Shown piece after piece: positions 13,830 to 22,202 of a DNA stretch of 64,000 bases (positions are counted from its first letter, which is position 1; the number at the start of each line of letters is the position of its first letter). The notes beneath the pieces are model-generated. The model was given only the letters and a program-made list of their open reading frames with translations. It had not been told where the DNA came from and ran no database searches. The position numbers and the translations under genes are program-made. The stretch covers positions 1 to 64,000 of the forward strand of contig JACPFR010000057.1 in the NCBI GenBank assembly GCA_016182905.1, given 5' to 3'. This stretch comes from Elusimicrobiota bacterium. Its GTDB lineage: Bacteria; Elusimicrobiota; Elusimicrobia; UBA1565; UBA9628.

Positions 13830-15803
13830 TTACAGGAAGTCGTAGGGGTCGGCGTCGAGGGTCAGCTTGACGGAGGAAGGCAGCGGGCAGCCCCGGGCGC
13901 GCTTGAGGCCTTCCTCGACCCCGGCGGCGGGGAGCTTGATGAGGAGCGTGTCGCGGAACTTGCCGCGTACCTGGCGCAGCAGCGCGGGCGCGGGGCCCAC
14001 GACCTCCGCCGGCGCGGGCAGCAGCAGGCGCAGCGCGTCGGCCCAGGCGGCGCCGGCCTCGGTCAGCTTCGCCTCGTCGGCGCAGGCGAGGACGGCGCGG
14101 ATCAGGCCTCCCGCGGGGGGATAGCTCAGCTCGACGCGCGCGGCGAGCTCGGCGTCGGCCCAGGCGGCGTAGTCGCCGTCGGCCGCGCCCTTGATCGCCT
14201 CGTGATCCGGCGACAGGGTCTGCAGGAGCACCTCGCCGGGCTTGTCCGCGCGGCCCGCGCGGCCCGCGACCTGGGCGAGCAGCTGCATCGTGCGCTCGGC
14301 GGAGCGGAAGTCGGGCATGTGCAGCATCGTGTCCGCGTCCACGACGCCGACCAAGGTCACCTCGGGGAAATGGAAGCTCTTGGCGACGAGCTTGGTGCCG
14401 ACGAGGACGTCGGCCTTGTGGGCGCGGAACCGGTCGTAGACGCGCTCCTCGAGCTTGGCCTCCTTCGAGACGGTGTCGCGGTCCATGCGCAGGACGCGCG
14501 CGCCGGGCAGGCGGCGCTTGACCTCGGCCGCCACGCGCTGGGTACCGACGCCGCCCGTGCGCATCGCCGGGTCGCCGCACGCGCCGCACGTCTGCGGCGG
14601 CGGCCACTTGCGGCCGCAGTGGTGGCAGATCAGGACGAAGCCGCCCTCGGGCTTCTCGTGCGTGATCTTGGCCACGCCGCAGTCCGCGCAGCGGTCGATC
14701 CACCGGCATTTGGAGCAAGTGGTCAGCGTCGAAAACCCCCGACGATTAACCAACAAGATGGACTGTTCGCCGCGCCGCAGGCGCTCGGCCATCTTGTCGA
14801 CGAGCTCCTCGGAGAGCACCTCGCCGAACTTCCCGGGCGGCAGGGTCGTCACCGGCGGGCGCGGGACCGCGGAGACGCGGTCCGGCATCGCCAGGAGCTC
14901 CGCCGTCCCCGAGCGGGCCATGCTCCATGACTCGATGCTCGGCGTGGCCGAGCCGAGCACGACCAGCGCGCCGAACGCCTTCGCGCGCTCGATGGCGACC
15001 TCGCGCGCGTGATAGAAGGGAGAATTGGAGTCCTGCTTGAACGACTCGTCCTGCTCCTCGTCGAGCACGGCGAGGCGCAGGTCCTTGAAAGGGAGGAGGC
15101 ACGCGGAGCGCGCGCCGACGACGACCTTCACGTCGCCGCGGGAGATCGCCAGCCACGCGCGGCGCCGCTCGCGCGGCGTCAGGCCGGAGTGCCACAGCGC
15201 CACGGGCACGCCGAGGGAGGCCGCGAACTCGTCGAAGAACGGCCGAGTCAGGGAGATCTCGGGCAGGAGGAAGGCGGCTTGGCCGCCTTTTGATATCGCG
15301 CGCCGGATCAGGCGCAGGTACACCTCGGTCTTGCCCGAGGCGGGCACGCCGAAGATCAAGGTCGTCGCGTGCTTCCTCGCGTCGAGCAGCGCCTCGAGCC
15401 GCTCGAGCGCGCCGGCTTGGCCGGGCGTGAGCGTGAAGGCCGCCGGGACGTCCGCGCGCGGGGGCGCGGAGAAGACCTCGACGGGCTCGTCGAGCGACTT
15501 GACGAAGGGAGGCGCCAGGGCCTTGAGCGCCTCGCCGATCGGCGCGCCGAAGCGCCGCGCCATGAAGCGCGCGCACGCCACGCCCTCCGCGCTCAGCGCG
15601 GGGCGGGAGTCGATCAGCGAGTCGATCGCCTTCAGCGGTCGTGAGGGCTCTCCCTCGAAGACGGACAGAACGACGCCGACGGCTTTACGCGGGCCGAAAG
15701 GGGCTCGGACGCGGTGGCCAGCCGCGACGCTCATGCCGTCCGGGACCTGATAGTGGTAGCCCTTCGGCAGGGGAACGGGAAAGGCGACTTCGGCAATCCT
15801 CAT
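13830..15803 (-). CDS. priA: Primosomal protein N' (replication restart helicase PriA)
   Basis: This 657-residue protein is a 3'-5' DNA helicase that reloads the replisome at stalled forks. It has an N-terminal 3'-DNA-binding domain (EVAFPVPLPKGYHYQVP), Walker A GVPASGKTE near residue 153, and a Walker B/DEAH-type box DEEQDESFKQD. Residues ~360-410 hold a zinc-binding insertion with CSKC, CADC, CHHC and CGAC pairs. Helicase motifs continue to QVAGRAGR. The start ATG at 15803 is preceded within 2 bases by one arm of a large perfect inverted repeat, which carries the only GGGAGG-like ribosome site at 11-base spacing. Its translation may therefore be affected by that structure. Confidence 0.97.
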   Translation of the reverse strand: MRIAEVAFPVPLPKGYHYQVPDGMSVAAGHRVRAPFGPRKAVGVVLSVFEGEPSRPLKAIDSLIDSRPALSAEGVACARFMARRFGAPIGEALKALAPPFVKSLDEPVEVFSAPPRADVPAAFTLTPGQAGALERLEALLDARKHATTLIFGVPASGKTEVYLRLIRRAISKGGQAAFLLPEISLTRPFFDEFAASLGVPVALWHSGLTPRERRRAWLAISRGDVKVVVGARSACLLPFKDLRLAVLDEEQDESFKQDSNSPFYHAREVAIERAKAFGALVVLGSATPSIESWSMARSGTAELLAMPDRVSAVPRPPVTTLPPGKFGEVLSEELVDKMAERLRRGEQSILLVNRRGFSTLTTCSKCRWIDRCADCGVAKITHEKPEGGFVLICHHCGRKWPPPQTCGACGDPAMRTGGVGTQRVAAEVKRRLPGARVLRMDRDTVSKEAKLEERVYDRFRAHKADVLVGTKLVAKSFHFPEVTLVGVVDADTMLHMPDFRSAERTMQLLAQVAGRAGRADKPGEVLLQTLSPDHEAIKGAADGDYAAWADAELAARVELSYPPAGGLIRAVLACADEAKLTEAGAAWADALRLLLPAPAEVVGPAPALLRQVRGKFRDTLLIKLPAAGVEEGLKRARGCPLPSSVKLTLDADPYDFL

Positions 15804-15805
15804 CT

Positions 15806-15882
15806 GGTGCCAGGCCTCCCATTATCCCATTACTTCGATCACGGGGCCTCCCGAGTAATGGGATAATGGGAGGCCTGGCACC
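15806..15882. repeat. Perfect 28-bp inverted repeat at the priA start codon
   Basis: Arms at 15806-15833 and 15855-15882 are exact reverse complements over 28 bases, beginning GGTGCCAGGCCTCCC, with a 21-base loop. It fills the gap between the methyltransferase stop (15901) and the priA start (15803). No U-tract follows on the minus strand, so it is not a standard terminator. It resembles a miniature inverted-repeat element. A short TGGCACCTTTA match also occurs at the other end of priA near 13815. Confidence 0.92.
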
Positions 15883-15900
15883 TTTTACTCCTTTTACTTT

Positions 15901-16590
15901 TTACTTCAGCGCGGTGAAGACGAAGTGCGGCGGCATGTTGCGCACCTCGAACTGCGTGTCCACCTTCGAGAAGTAGTCCGGAAGCATCGGGATCAGGTGG
16001 GTGGTCACCTGGTAGGCGACGAAGCGCCCGCCGGGGTTGAGCAGCGACGAGGTCTTGGTGAGCAGCTCGTGGCGGCCGCGGCCGGAGAAGAACGCGAACG
16101 GCACGCCGGAGACGATGACGTCGGCGCCGCTCAAGCCGTGCTTGGCGAGGATCTTCTCGATCTCGCGGACGTCGCCGTGGATCGCCGTCATGCGCGGGTC
16201 GCGGAGGTCCTGAAGCTCCTTGAAGAGGTCGGCGTTGAACTCGATGGCGAGGAGCCTCGCGTCGGGGCGCATCTTCTCGAGGATCTTGCGCGTCATGACG
16301 CCGCGCGCGGCGCCGTACTCGACGATGACCTTCGCGTGCGCGAGGTCCATCGCCTTGACCGTGCGGTCGACGAGGAACCGGCTCGAGGGCGTGACGGCGG
16401 CCACCGCCGGATCGTCCATGAACACCTTCACGTAGCCCATGAACTTCGAGTCGGCGTGCTCCTTCCTGCCGTCGGAGATGACCTCCTCGAGCTTGCTCAT
16501 GCCCTTCTTGATCTGTCCGCCGATGAGAGCGCCCAGGTTGTCGAGGACGTCGCGGTCGGATCTGGAGGCGCGGGGGTCGGGCTTGCTCAT
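15901..16590 (-). CDS. SAM-dependent methyltransferase (phospholipid N-methyltransferase / KsgA-like fold)
   Basis: This is a 229-residue class I methyltransferase. Motif I is VEYGAARGVMTRKIL near residue 90, followed by the acidic residue of motif II (LLAIEFNADLF) and GDVREIEK. A SGVPFAFF segment occupies the place of the catalytic NPPY-like motif. The arrangement resembles PmtA-type phospholipid N-methyltransferases and rRNA adenine dimethyltransferase relatives; the substrate cannot be decided here. The N-terminal ~70 residues are helical and charged. The ATG at 16590 overlaps the udg stop by 4 bases (ATGA). Confidence 0.8.
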   Translation of the reverse strand: MSKPDPRASRSDRDVLDNLGALIGGQIKKGMSKLEEVISDGRKEHADSKFMGYVKVFMDDPAVAAVTPSSRFLVDRTVKAMDLAHAKVIVEYGAARGVMTRKILEKMRPDARLLAIEFNADLFKELQDLRDPRMTAIHGDVREIEKILAKHGLSGADVIVSGVPFAFFSGRGRHELLTKTSSLLNPGGRFVAYQVTTHLIPMLPDYFSKVDTQFEVRNMPPHFVFTALK

Positions 16591-17333
16591 TTGGAAATCT
16601 CCTTTTTCAGGCTCTTCATGTCTTCCCAAACGTCGCGCTTGAGGTCCGGGTTGCGCAGCAGCGCGGCGGGATGAAAGGTCGGCAGCAGCTTGATCGGGGC
16701 GAGGCCGCCGCCCGGGTCGTAGGTCCGCCACTGGCCGCGGATCTTCGTGATGGGCGTCAGGTCTCCCAGCAGGGCCTTCGCGGGCACGGCCCCCAAGGTC
16801 ACGATGACCTTCGGCTTGATGGCGCGGATCTGCGCCTCGAGCCAGCCGCGGCAGGCGTCCATCTCCTCCTGCGTCGGGGGACGGTCGTTGCCGCGGCTCT
16901 CGGGGTCGGAGGGGTCCTTCATCGGGTGGCACTTCACGATGTTGGCGATGTACACGGTCTTGCGGGAGAGGCCGATGGCCTCCAGGATCTTGTCGAGGAG
17001 CTGTCCCGAGCGGCCGACGAAGGGCTCGCCGGTGTGGTCCTCCTTGAACCCGGGGCCCTCGCCGATGAACATGACCTCGGCCCCGGCGCTGCCGACGCCG
17101 GGCACGGCCTGGATGCGCGTCGCGCCGAGCGGGCAATCGCGGCACGCCTTGATGCCCTCGGCGAGTTCAGATAAGGAGCCGGCACGCGGCGGCCGAGAGT
17201 CCGCGCTTTTTTTAAGCGCCTCGGCCGGGGGTTTCGCCGCAGGCGAAACCATCCAATCCGACGAGTCGGACAAGGAGACGCGGCGCCGCAGCGCTTTGGT
17301 GAGTTCCTTCAATTCGTCAAGCTCGGCGCTCAT
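16587..17333 (-). CDS. Uracil-DNA glycosylase, family 4 (Fe-S)
   Basis: This 248-residue enzyme excises uracil from DNA at the start of base-excision repair. The glycosylase domain begins near residue 60 after a charged low-complexity extension. It contains the motif GEGPGFKEDHTGEPFVG and the second catalytic motif HPAALL. Four candidate [4Fe-4S] cysteines are present: CRDC, KCHP and DACRGW. This pattern is diagnostic for family 4. It overlaps coaB by 17 bases and the downstream methyltransferase by 4. Confidence 0.93.
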   Translation of the reverse strand: MSAELDELKELTKALRRRVSLSDSSDWMVSPAAKPPAEALKKSADSRPPRAGSLSELAEGIKACRDCPLGATRIQAVPGVGSAGAEVMFIGEGPGFKEDHTGEPFVGRSGQLLDKILEAIGLSRKTVYIANIVKCHPMKDPSDPESRGNDRPPTQEEMDACRGWLEAQIRAIKPKVIVTLGAVPAKALLGDLTPITKIRGQWRTYDPGGGLAPIKLLPTFHPAALLRNPDLKRDVWEDMKSLKKEISK

Positions 17334-17979
17334 TCAGCAGTCTCGTGATCTCGGCGACGACGGTCTTCGCGACGCGCGCCTTCGGCCCCGGGGGCAGACG
17401 GCGCGTCCAACCAATGCCGACCATGGTCGCGGCGATGCGGCCCGACGCGAGCGAGGCGGGCCCGTTGGCGACGACCAGATCGAGGCCCTTGCGCGCGAGC
17501 TTGCCGCGCGCGTGCGCCGTCTCGCGGCGCGTCTCGAGGGCGAATCCGACGAAGATCTGGCCCGGGCGGCGTTCAGCGGCGGCGTCTTTGATGATATCGG
17601 GATTGGGAATCAAGGTCAAGCGAAGCGCTGAATCATTCCGTTTGATCTTGTGTCCCTCGACCTTCGCGACGCGCCAGTCCGACACGGCCGCCGCGCCGAT
17701 GATCACGGCCGCGCCGCGAACGCGTCGCAATGTTTCTTTCCGCATCTCGAGCGCCGTCACCACCTTGACGACGCGGATGCCGCGAGGCGGTTCCAGTTCC
17801 GTTGGTCCGCTGATGACCGTCACCTTCGCGCCCGCCTTTTTCGCCGCCGCGGCGAGCGCGAAGCCCATCGCGCCGCTCGACGCGTTCGACAGGAACCGGA
17901 CGGGGTCCAGGAATTCGCGGGTCGGCCCCGAGGTGATGAGCACCGACCGGCCCCGTAGGCTCATTTGAAGCTCAGGCAC
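17317..17979 (-). CDS. coaB: Phosphopantothenate-cysteine ligase (CoaB domain protein)
   Basis: This 220-residue protein corresponds to the C-terminal half of the usual bacterial CoaBC (Dfp). It joins cysteine to 4'-phosphopantothenate in coenzyme A synthesis. Diagnostic segments are ITSGPTREFLDPVRFLSN followed by ASSGAMG, the AAAVSDWRV motif, and KIKRND. In most bacteria this domain is fused to CoaC. Here it is a separate gene whose ATG lies inside the 3' end of coaC (8-base overlap), so the pair remains translationally linked. Confidence 0.93.
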   Translation of the reverse strand: MPELQMSLRGRSVLITSGPTREFLDPVRFLSNASSGAMGFALAAAAKKAGAKVTVISGPTELEPPRGIRVVKVVTALEMRKETLRRVRGAAVIIGAAAVSDWRVAKVEGHKIKRNDSALRLTLIPNPDIIKDAAAERRPGQIFVGFALETRRETAHARGKLARKGLDLVVANGPASLASGRIAATMVGIGWTRRLPPGPKARVAKTVVAEITRLLNERRA

Positions 17980-18511
17980 GCTTGAGGATCGAGCGCACGA
18001 TCTCGTCGGGCTCGACGAGGCGTCCGAAGCCCGTCTTGCCGCTGGCCAGCTCGCCCTTCTCGGGGCCGAGCAGGCGGTAGCCGAAGCTCTCGAGGCGCGA
18101 GACGTTCGCCTTCGTCGCCGCGTGCTCCCACATCTCCGCGTCCATCGCCGGGGCGACGACGACGGGGGCCTTCGTCGAGAGGACGAGCGCGTCGAGCAGG
18201 CCCGCCGCGCGGCCCTGCGCCAGCCGCGCGATGAAGTCCGCGGTCGCCGGCGCGATCAGCACGAGGTCGGCCCAGCCCGCCAGCGACAGGTGCGCCATCT
18301 CCCACAGCGCCGGGTCGGTCATCGACTGCGCGACCGGGTGCTTCGACAGCGTCGTCAGGGTCAGCGGAGAGACGAACTGCGCGGCGGTGGGGGTCAGCAC
18401 GCAGCGCACCTCGACGCCCTTCTTGACGAGGCCCCGCACGATCAGCGGGGCCTTGTACGCCGCGATGCTGCCGGTCACTCCCAGCACCACGCGGCGTACG
18501 GGCTTCGCCAT
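17972..18511 (-). CDS. coaC: Phosphopantothenoylcysteine decarboxylase (CoaC domain protein), variant active site
   Basis: This 179-residue HFCD-family flavoprotein is the N-terminal half of the usual CoaBC and decarboxylates phosphopantothenoylcysteine. The FMN-binding start (VVLGVTGSIAAYKAP) and the catalytic His74 (EMAHLSL) are present. Two further residues, Asn125 and Cys158 in E. coli Dfp, are changed: the PAMNxxMW motif reads PAMDAEMW (Asp124) and the ACGxxGxGRM motif reads ASGKTGFGRL (Ser157). I believe Asp/Ser variants also occur in Dfp proteins of some other phyla, so this need not mean loss of function. The spacing to coaB (8-base overlap) keeps it in the CoA pathway. Confidence 0.92.
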   Translation of the reverse strand: MAKPVRRVVLGVTGSIAAYKAPLIVRGLVKKGVEVRCVLTPTAAQFVSPLTLTTLSKHPVAQSMTDPALWEMAHLSLAGWADLVLIAPATADFIARLAQGRAAGLLDALVLSTKAPVVVAPAMDAEMWEHAATKANVSRLESFGYRLLGPEKGELASGKTGFGRLVEPDEIVRSILKRA

Positions 18512-18515
18512 GGCC

Positions 18516-18785
18516 CTACTCCGCCTTCTTGGGGGCCTCGTCGCCGTTGGCGGCCGCGGCCTTCTTCAGGTCCTTCCAGTCCACCTTGCCGCCGAGCACG
18601 TCGCGGACCGCGAGGTCGAGCAGCTCCGCCGGCGTCAGGTGGCGGTTCTCCTCGCGCTTCTTGAGCTCCTTGACCCAGAGGGCGGCCATCGGGATCGCGG
18701 AATACTTTCCGCGAGGGAAATTGAGGATCATTTCCTCGGTGGTCTTGTACGGCTGGGCGTCCTTGACGGGTTCCTTCTTGGCCAT
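18516..18785 (-). CDS. rpoZ: Putative RNA polymerase omega subunit
   Basis: This is an 89-residue protein in the place where rpoZ normally lies, between gmk and coaC/coaB. The central part (GKYSAIPMAALWVKELKKREE...LTPAELLDLAVRDVLGGKV) fits the omega fold, in which a YxLVxxAxKRARxL-like helix is followed by a short acidic helix. The sequence is divergent and the usual N-terminal segment is replaced by a Lys-rich lead. The call rests as much on gene order as on similarity. Gaps are 4 bases to coaC and 13 bases from gmk. Confidence 0.75.
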   Translation of the reverse strand: MAKKEPVKDAQPYKTTEEMILNFPRGKYSAIPMAALWVKELKKREENRHLTPAELLDLAVRDVLGGKVDWKDLKKAAAANGDEAPKKAE

Positions 18786-18798
18786 TGAGCGTTTCTCC

Positions 18799-19419
18799 TT
18801 AAGCGAGCGCGGTGACGAACGACGAAGCGGACGGATCGAGCCGGGACGTCTTGAGCGTCTCGGCGGTGAGGATGCATGAGATCTGGTCGACGGCCATCGA
18901 GAGGTCGTCGTTGACCACGACGTAGTCGTAGTCCTTGGCCGCGGCGAGCTCGCCGCGGGAGTTGGCGAGGCGCTTGGCGACGATCTCCGACGCGTCGCGG
19001 CGGCCGGCGAGACGGGCCTTGAGCTCGTCCATCGAGGGGGGGAGCACGAACACGAGTATCGCCGCCGGGTGCTTGCGGCGGATGGACATCGCGCCCTGCA
19101 CGTCGATCGCCATGATCACGTTGAGGCCCTTCTTCGTCTGCTCCTCGATGAAATGCCGCGGGGTGCCGTAGTATTCGTCGTGGACCATCGCCCACTCGAG
19201 CAGCTCGCCGCGCTGGATCTTGCGCTTGAACTCCTCGCGGCTCAGGAAGAAATAGTGCTTGCCGGCCCGTTCCCCCGGCCGCGGCGCGCGCGTCGTGCAC
19301 GAAACCGAATACTTGAGGTCCTTGCGGCGCGCGAGGAGCTTGCGGCAGATGGTGGTCTTGCCGGCGCCGGACGGCGCGGATATGATGAGAAGGGCCCCTT
19401 TCCTCATGTAGTCGGACAT
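18799..19419 (-). CDS. gmk: Guanylate kinase
   Basis: This 206-residue enzyme phosphorylates GMP to GDP. The P-loop is SAPSGAGKTT near residues 14-23. The GMP-binding stretch includes SVSCTTRAPRPGE and HYFFLSREEF, and FIEEQTKKGLNVIMAIDVQGA is also typical. The start is ambiguous. The ATG at 19419 opens the longest frame, but a TAGAAT hexamer overlaps it, and a TTGCTC lies 17 bases further upstream. A second ATG at 19407 (MRKGALLIISAPSG) fits both the family N-terminus and a near-leaderless transcript. Confidence 0.96.
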   Translation of the reverse strand: MSDYMRKGALLIISAPSGAGKTTICRKLLARRKDLKYSVSCTTRAPRPGERAGKHYFFLSREEFKRKIQRGELLEWAMVHDEYYGTPRHFIEEQTKKGLNVIMAIDVQGAMSIRRKHPAAILVFVLPPSMDELKARLAGRRDASEIVAKRLANSRGELAAAKDYDYVVVNDDLSMAVDQISCILTAETLKTSRLDPSASSFVTALA

Positions 19420-19451
19420 TCTAGCTGATTATTAAGGGAAGAGCAACTGAA

Positions 19452-19565
19452 ACGGATACGGATGAACCACAAAGGCACTAAGACACAAAGAGAATTCGAC
19501 GCGGATCAGGAGTTGACGGCAAGTCTTTCTTGGCGTCTTCGCGACTTCGTGGTTCCTCCGTTCGT
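19452..19565. repeat. ACCACAAAG-type inverted-repeat element (copy A)
   Basis: The left arm at about 19464-19491 (AACCACAAAGGCACTAAG...) and the right arm at about 19525-19555 (CTTGGCGTCTTC...GTGGTT) are imperfect reverse complements. They sit between the divergent gmk and adh genes. The same element in better-preserved form occurs at 34082-34202. No coding capacity is seen. It looks like a dispersed, non-autonomous palindromic element. Confidence 0.75.
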
Positions 19566-19584
19566 TTTTTATTAAGGTCTCCGC

Positions 19585-20628
19585 ATGAGCCAAGCCAAAG
19601 CCTGCGCCGTCATGAGCCCGACCAGCCCTTTCCAGCCCTGGACGTTCGAGCGCCGCGAGCCCGGCGACCGGGACGTCGTCATCGAGATCGCGTTCTGCGG
19701 CATCTGCCACAGCGACCTGCATCAGGCGCGCGACGAGTGGGGCGGCTCCAAGTTCCCGATGGTGCCCGGCCACGAGATCGCGGGGCGCGTGACCGCGGTC
19801 GGCAGGAAGGTGCGGAAGTTCAAGGCGGGGGACTGCGCCGGCGTGGGCTGCCTGGTCGACTCCTGCGGGAAGTGCGCGAACTGCCGGAAGGGCCTCGAGC
19901 AGCACTGCGCGGGCCCCGTCGCGTTCACCTACAACGGCTTCGAGCTCGACGGGAAGACGCCGACGTACGGCGGCTACTCGTCGCACGTCGTCGTCGACGA
20001 GGACTTCGTCCTTCGGATCAAGGCCGGCCTGCCGCTCGAGCGCGTAGCGCCCCTGCTGTGCGCGGGCATCACGACGTACTCGCCGCTCAAGCGCTTCGGG
20101 ACGCGCAAGGGGAGCAAGGTCGGCGTGCTCGGCCTCGGCGGCCTCGGGCACATGGGCGTCAAGCTCGCCGCGGCGATGGGCGCCGAGGTGGTCGTGCTCA
20201 GCGGCACGGCCGCGAAGAAGGCCGACGGCAAGCGCCTCGGCGCGCACGACTTCATCCTGACGTCGGACTCGGCCGCGATGGCGAAGCACGCGGGGCGCCT
20301 CGACCTCATCATCGACACGGTCTCCGCGCCGCACGACGTCGGCGCCGCGCTCGGCCTGCTGGACACCGGAGGGACGCTCGCGCTCGTCGGCGTCTCGCCG
20401 CAGCCGCTCGCGCTGCCGGCGTTCCCGCTCATCCTCGCGCGCCGGCAGGTCGCCGGCTCCTTGATCGGCGGCATCGCCGAGACGCAGGAGATGCTCGACT
20501 TCTGCGCGAAAAAGAAAGTCTTCGCCGACGTCGAGGTGATCGCTCCCGCCGGCATCGACGCGGCCTACGAGCGCCTGGCCAAGGGCGACGTGCGCTACCG
20601 GTTCTCCATCGACCTCTCGAAGTTGTAG
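19585..20628 (+). CDS. Zinc-dependent alcohol dehydrogenase (cinnamyl-ADH/YahK group)
   Basis: This is a 347-residue medium-chain dehydrogenase oxidising alcohols or reducing aldehydes with NAD(P). Catalytic zinc residues are C38 (CGICHSD) and H63-E64 (GHE). The structural zinc is held by C94, C97, C100 and C108. The Rossmann motif is GLGGLG, and the segment YGGYSSHVVVDEDFVLRI is typical of the cinnamyl-alcohol-dehydrogenase/YahK branch. It is the first gene of the plus-strand unit, divergent from gmk, with the inverted-repeat element between them. An AAGG lies 8 bases before the ATG. Confidence 0.92.
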   Translation: MSQAKACAVMSPTSPFQPWTFERREPGDRDVVIEIAFCGICHSDLHQARDEWGGSKFPMVPGHEIAGRVTAVGRKVRKFKAGDCAGVGCLVDSCGKCANCRKGLEQHCAGPVAFTYNGFELDGKTPTYGGYSSHVVVDEDFVLRIKAGLPLERVAPLLCAGITTYSPLKRFGTRKGSKVGVLGLGGLGHMGVKLAAAMGAEVVVLSGTAAKKADGKRLGAHDFILTSDSAAMAKHAGRLDLIIDTVSAPHDVGAALGLLDTGGTLALVGVSPQPLALPAFPLILARRQVAGSLIGGIAETQEMLDFCAKKKVFADVEVIAPAGIDAAYERLAKGDVRYRFSIDLSKL

Positions 20629-20637
20629 GATGGACCC

Positions 20638-20931
20638 ATGGAAGACAACCAAGCGCCGCTGCAGGTCGAGATCGACGAGGCCGTCGCCCGCGGCCTGTAC
20701 ACGAACCTCGCGCTGATCACGCACAGCGAGACCGAGTTCCTCCTCGATTTCCTGTTCCTCCAGCCTCAGTCGCAGAAGACGAAGGTCCTGACGCGCCTGA
20801 TCACCTCGCCCGTGCACGCCAAGCGCCTGCTCTGGGCGCTCAAGGACAACCTCGACAAGTACGAGGCGCGGCACGGGACGATCAACGCCGGGGAAGCTCC
20901 CGCCGAAGCCCGGGCCGGCGTCTATCAGTGA
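20638..20931 (+). CDS. DUF3467 domain protein
   Basis: This 97-residue protein matches the DUF3467 pattern: ARGLYTNLALITHSETEFLLDF, then LTRLITSPVHAKRLLWALKDNLDKYEARHG. Members are small soluble proteins of unknown function. It starts 9 bases after adh and overlaps the cinA start by 4 bases (GTGA). Confidence 0.85.
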   Translation: MEDNQAPLQVEIDEAVARGLYTNLALITHSETEFLLDFLFLQPQSQKTKVLTRLITSPVHAKRLLWALKDNLDKYEARHGTINAGEAPAEARAGVYQ

Positions 20932-22202
20932 GCCGGGTCCGCCGCGCCCCGCGCGCGTACCTCGTCTGCGTCGGCAGCGAGCTGCTCGCCGGGCAGGTGA
21001 ACACGCACCAGGCGTGGCTGTCGGTGCGCCTGCGCCGCGCGGGCTTCGAGGTGGCCGGGGAGTCGTCCTTGCCCGACTCGGTCGCGGAGATCCGCGCCGC
21101 CCTGCGCCGCGCGCTCGACTCGGCGGACGCGGTGGTCGTCAGCGGAGGCCTGGGCCCGACGTTCGACGACCTGACGCGCGAGGCCGCCTCCGCCGCGCTC
21201 GGCCGCGGGCTCCGCTTCATCCCGTCCCTGTGGCGCGTGATCCGGAAGCGCTTCGCGCGCTACCACGCCGCCGTGCCGGAGCAGAACAAGCGCCAGGCCG
21301 AGGTGATCGACGGCGCGGAGGTCCTCGCCAACGAGGCGGGCTCGGCGCCGGGCCAGCGCCTCGAGTTCCGGTGGAAGGACGGGCGCCCGCGCACGATGAT
21401 CCTGCTCCCCGGCCCCTACTCGGAGATGGCTCCGATCTTCACGCGCGTCCTGCCGCGGCTCGCCGCGCGCCACGCCCGCGGCGGCAGCGCCTCCCTCTCC
21501 CTGCGCCTCGTCGGCGTGAGCGAGTCCGTCGCCGCCGAGGCGCTCGACCCGGTCCGGGGCCGCTTTCCGGACGCGTCCTTCACCATCCTCGCCTCCGGCG
21601 GAGAGGTCTCCTTCCACGCCGCGGTCAGGGCCAGCACCGCGGCCGCCGCCCGCAAGGAGCTCGCGGCCCTGCGCGCCGCGGCGCTGGAGGCGGCGGGCCG
21701 GTGGTGCTACGGCGAGGGCGACGCCACGCTCGAGTCGGTCGTGGGCGCGGGCCTCAAGAAGAAAGGCCTGACCTTGGCGGTCGCGGAGTCGTGCACCGGC
21801 GGCCTGGTGGGAGGACGCCTGACCTCGGTGCCGGGCTCCTCGGCGTGGTTCCACGGCGGCGTGATCGCGTACGATGACTCGGTCAAGACCGGATTGCTCG
21901 GCGTGAGCGCCGCCCTGCTCAAGAAGCACGGCGCCGTGTCGGAGGAGTGCGCCGCGGCCATGGCCAAAGGCGCCTGCAGGGCGGCGAGGACGGACGTCGG
22001 CGTCGCGATCACCGGCATCGCCGGCCCGGACGGCGGGACCAAGGAAAAGCCCGTCGGCTTGGTCTACGTCTCGGTCTACGGCCCCGGCGGCGCGCTGCGC
22101 GCGCGCCGCCATGAAATAAACGGCCCGCGCGAGGCCGTGCGCTCCCGCGCCGCGGGCGCCGCTCTCGCCCTTCTAAAGGAGGCTCTCGATGGCCGACCGT
22201 AG
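20928..22202 (+). CDS. cinA: CinA-family protein (nicotinamide-nucleotide amidohydrolase)
   Basis: This is a 424-residue two-domain protein. Residues ~8-170 are the MoCF-like (COG1058) domain (VGSELLAGQVNTHQAW, VSGGLGPTFDDLT), and residues ~265-424 are the PncC amidase domain (AVAESCTGGLVGGRLTSVPG, GIAGPDGGTKEKPVG). PncC recycles NMN to nicotinate mononucleotide. The GTG at 20928 overlapping the DUF3467 stop is chosen because the conserved domain begins just after it. The 3' end overlaps the histidine-kinase gene by 14 bases. Confidence 0.93.
   Translation: MSRVRRAPRAYLVCVGSELLAGQVNTHQAWLSVRLRRAGFEVAGESSLPDSVAEIRAALRRALDSADAVVVSGGLGPTFDDLTREAASAALGRGLRFIPSLWRVIRKRFARYHAAVPEQNKRQAEVIDGAEVLANEAGSAPGQRLEFRWKDGRPRTMILLPGPYSEMAPIFTRVLPRLAARHARGGSASLSLRLVGVSESVAAEALDPVRGRFPDASFTILASGGEVSFHAAVRASTAAAARKELAALRAAALEAAGRWCYGEGDATLESVVGAGLKKKGLTLAVAESCTGGLVGGRLTSVPGSSAWFHGGVIAYDDSVKTGLLGVSAALLKKHGAVSEECAAAMAKGACRAARTDVGVAITGIAGPDGGTKEKPVGLVYVSVYGPGGALRARRHEINGPREAVRSRAAGAALALLKEALDGRP

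Noticed and set aside
15806-15882. Intrinsic terminator between the methyltransferase and priA
   Set aside because: On the minus strand the hairpin is followed by the priA start codon without any U-tract.
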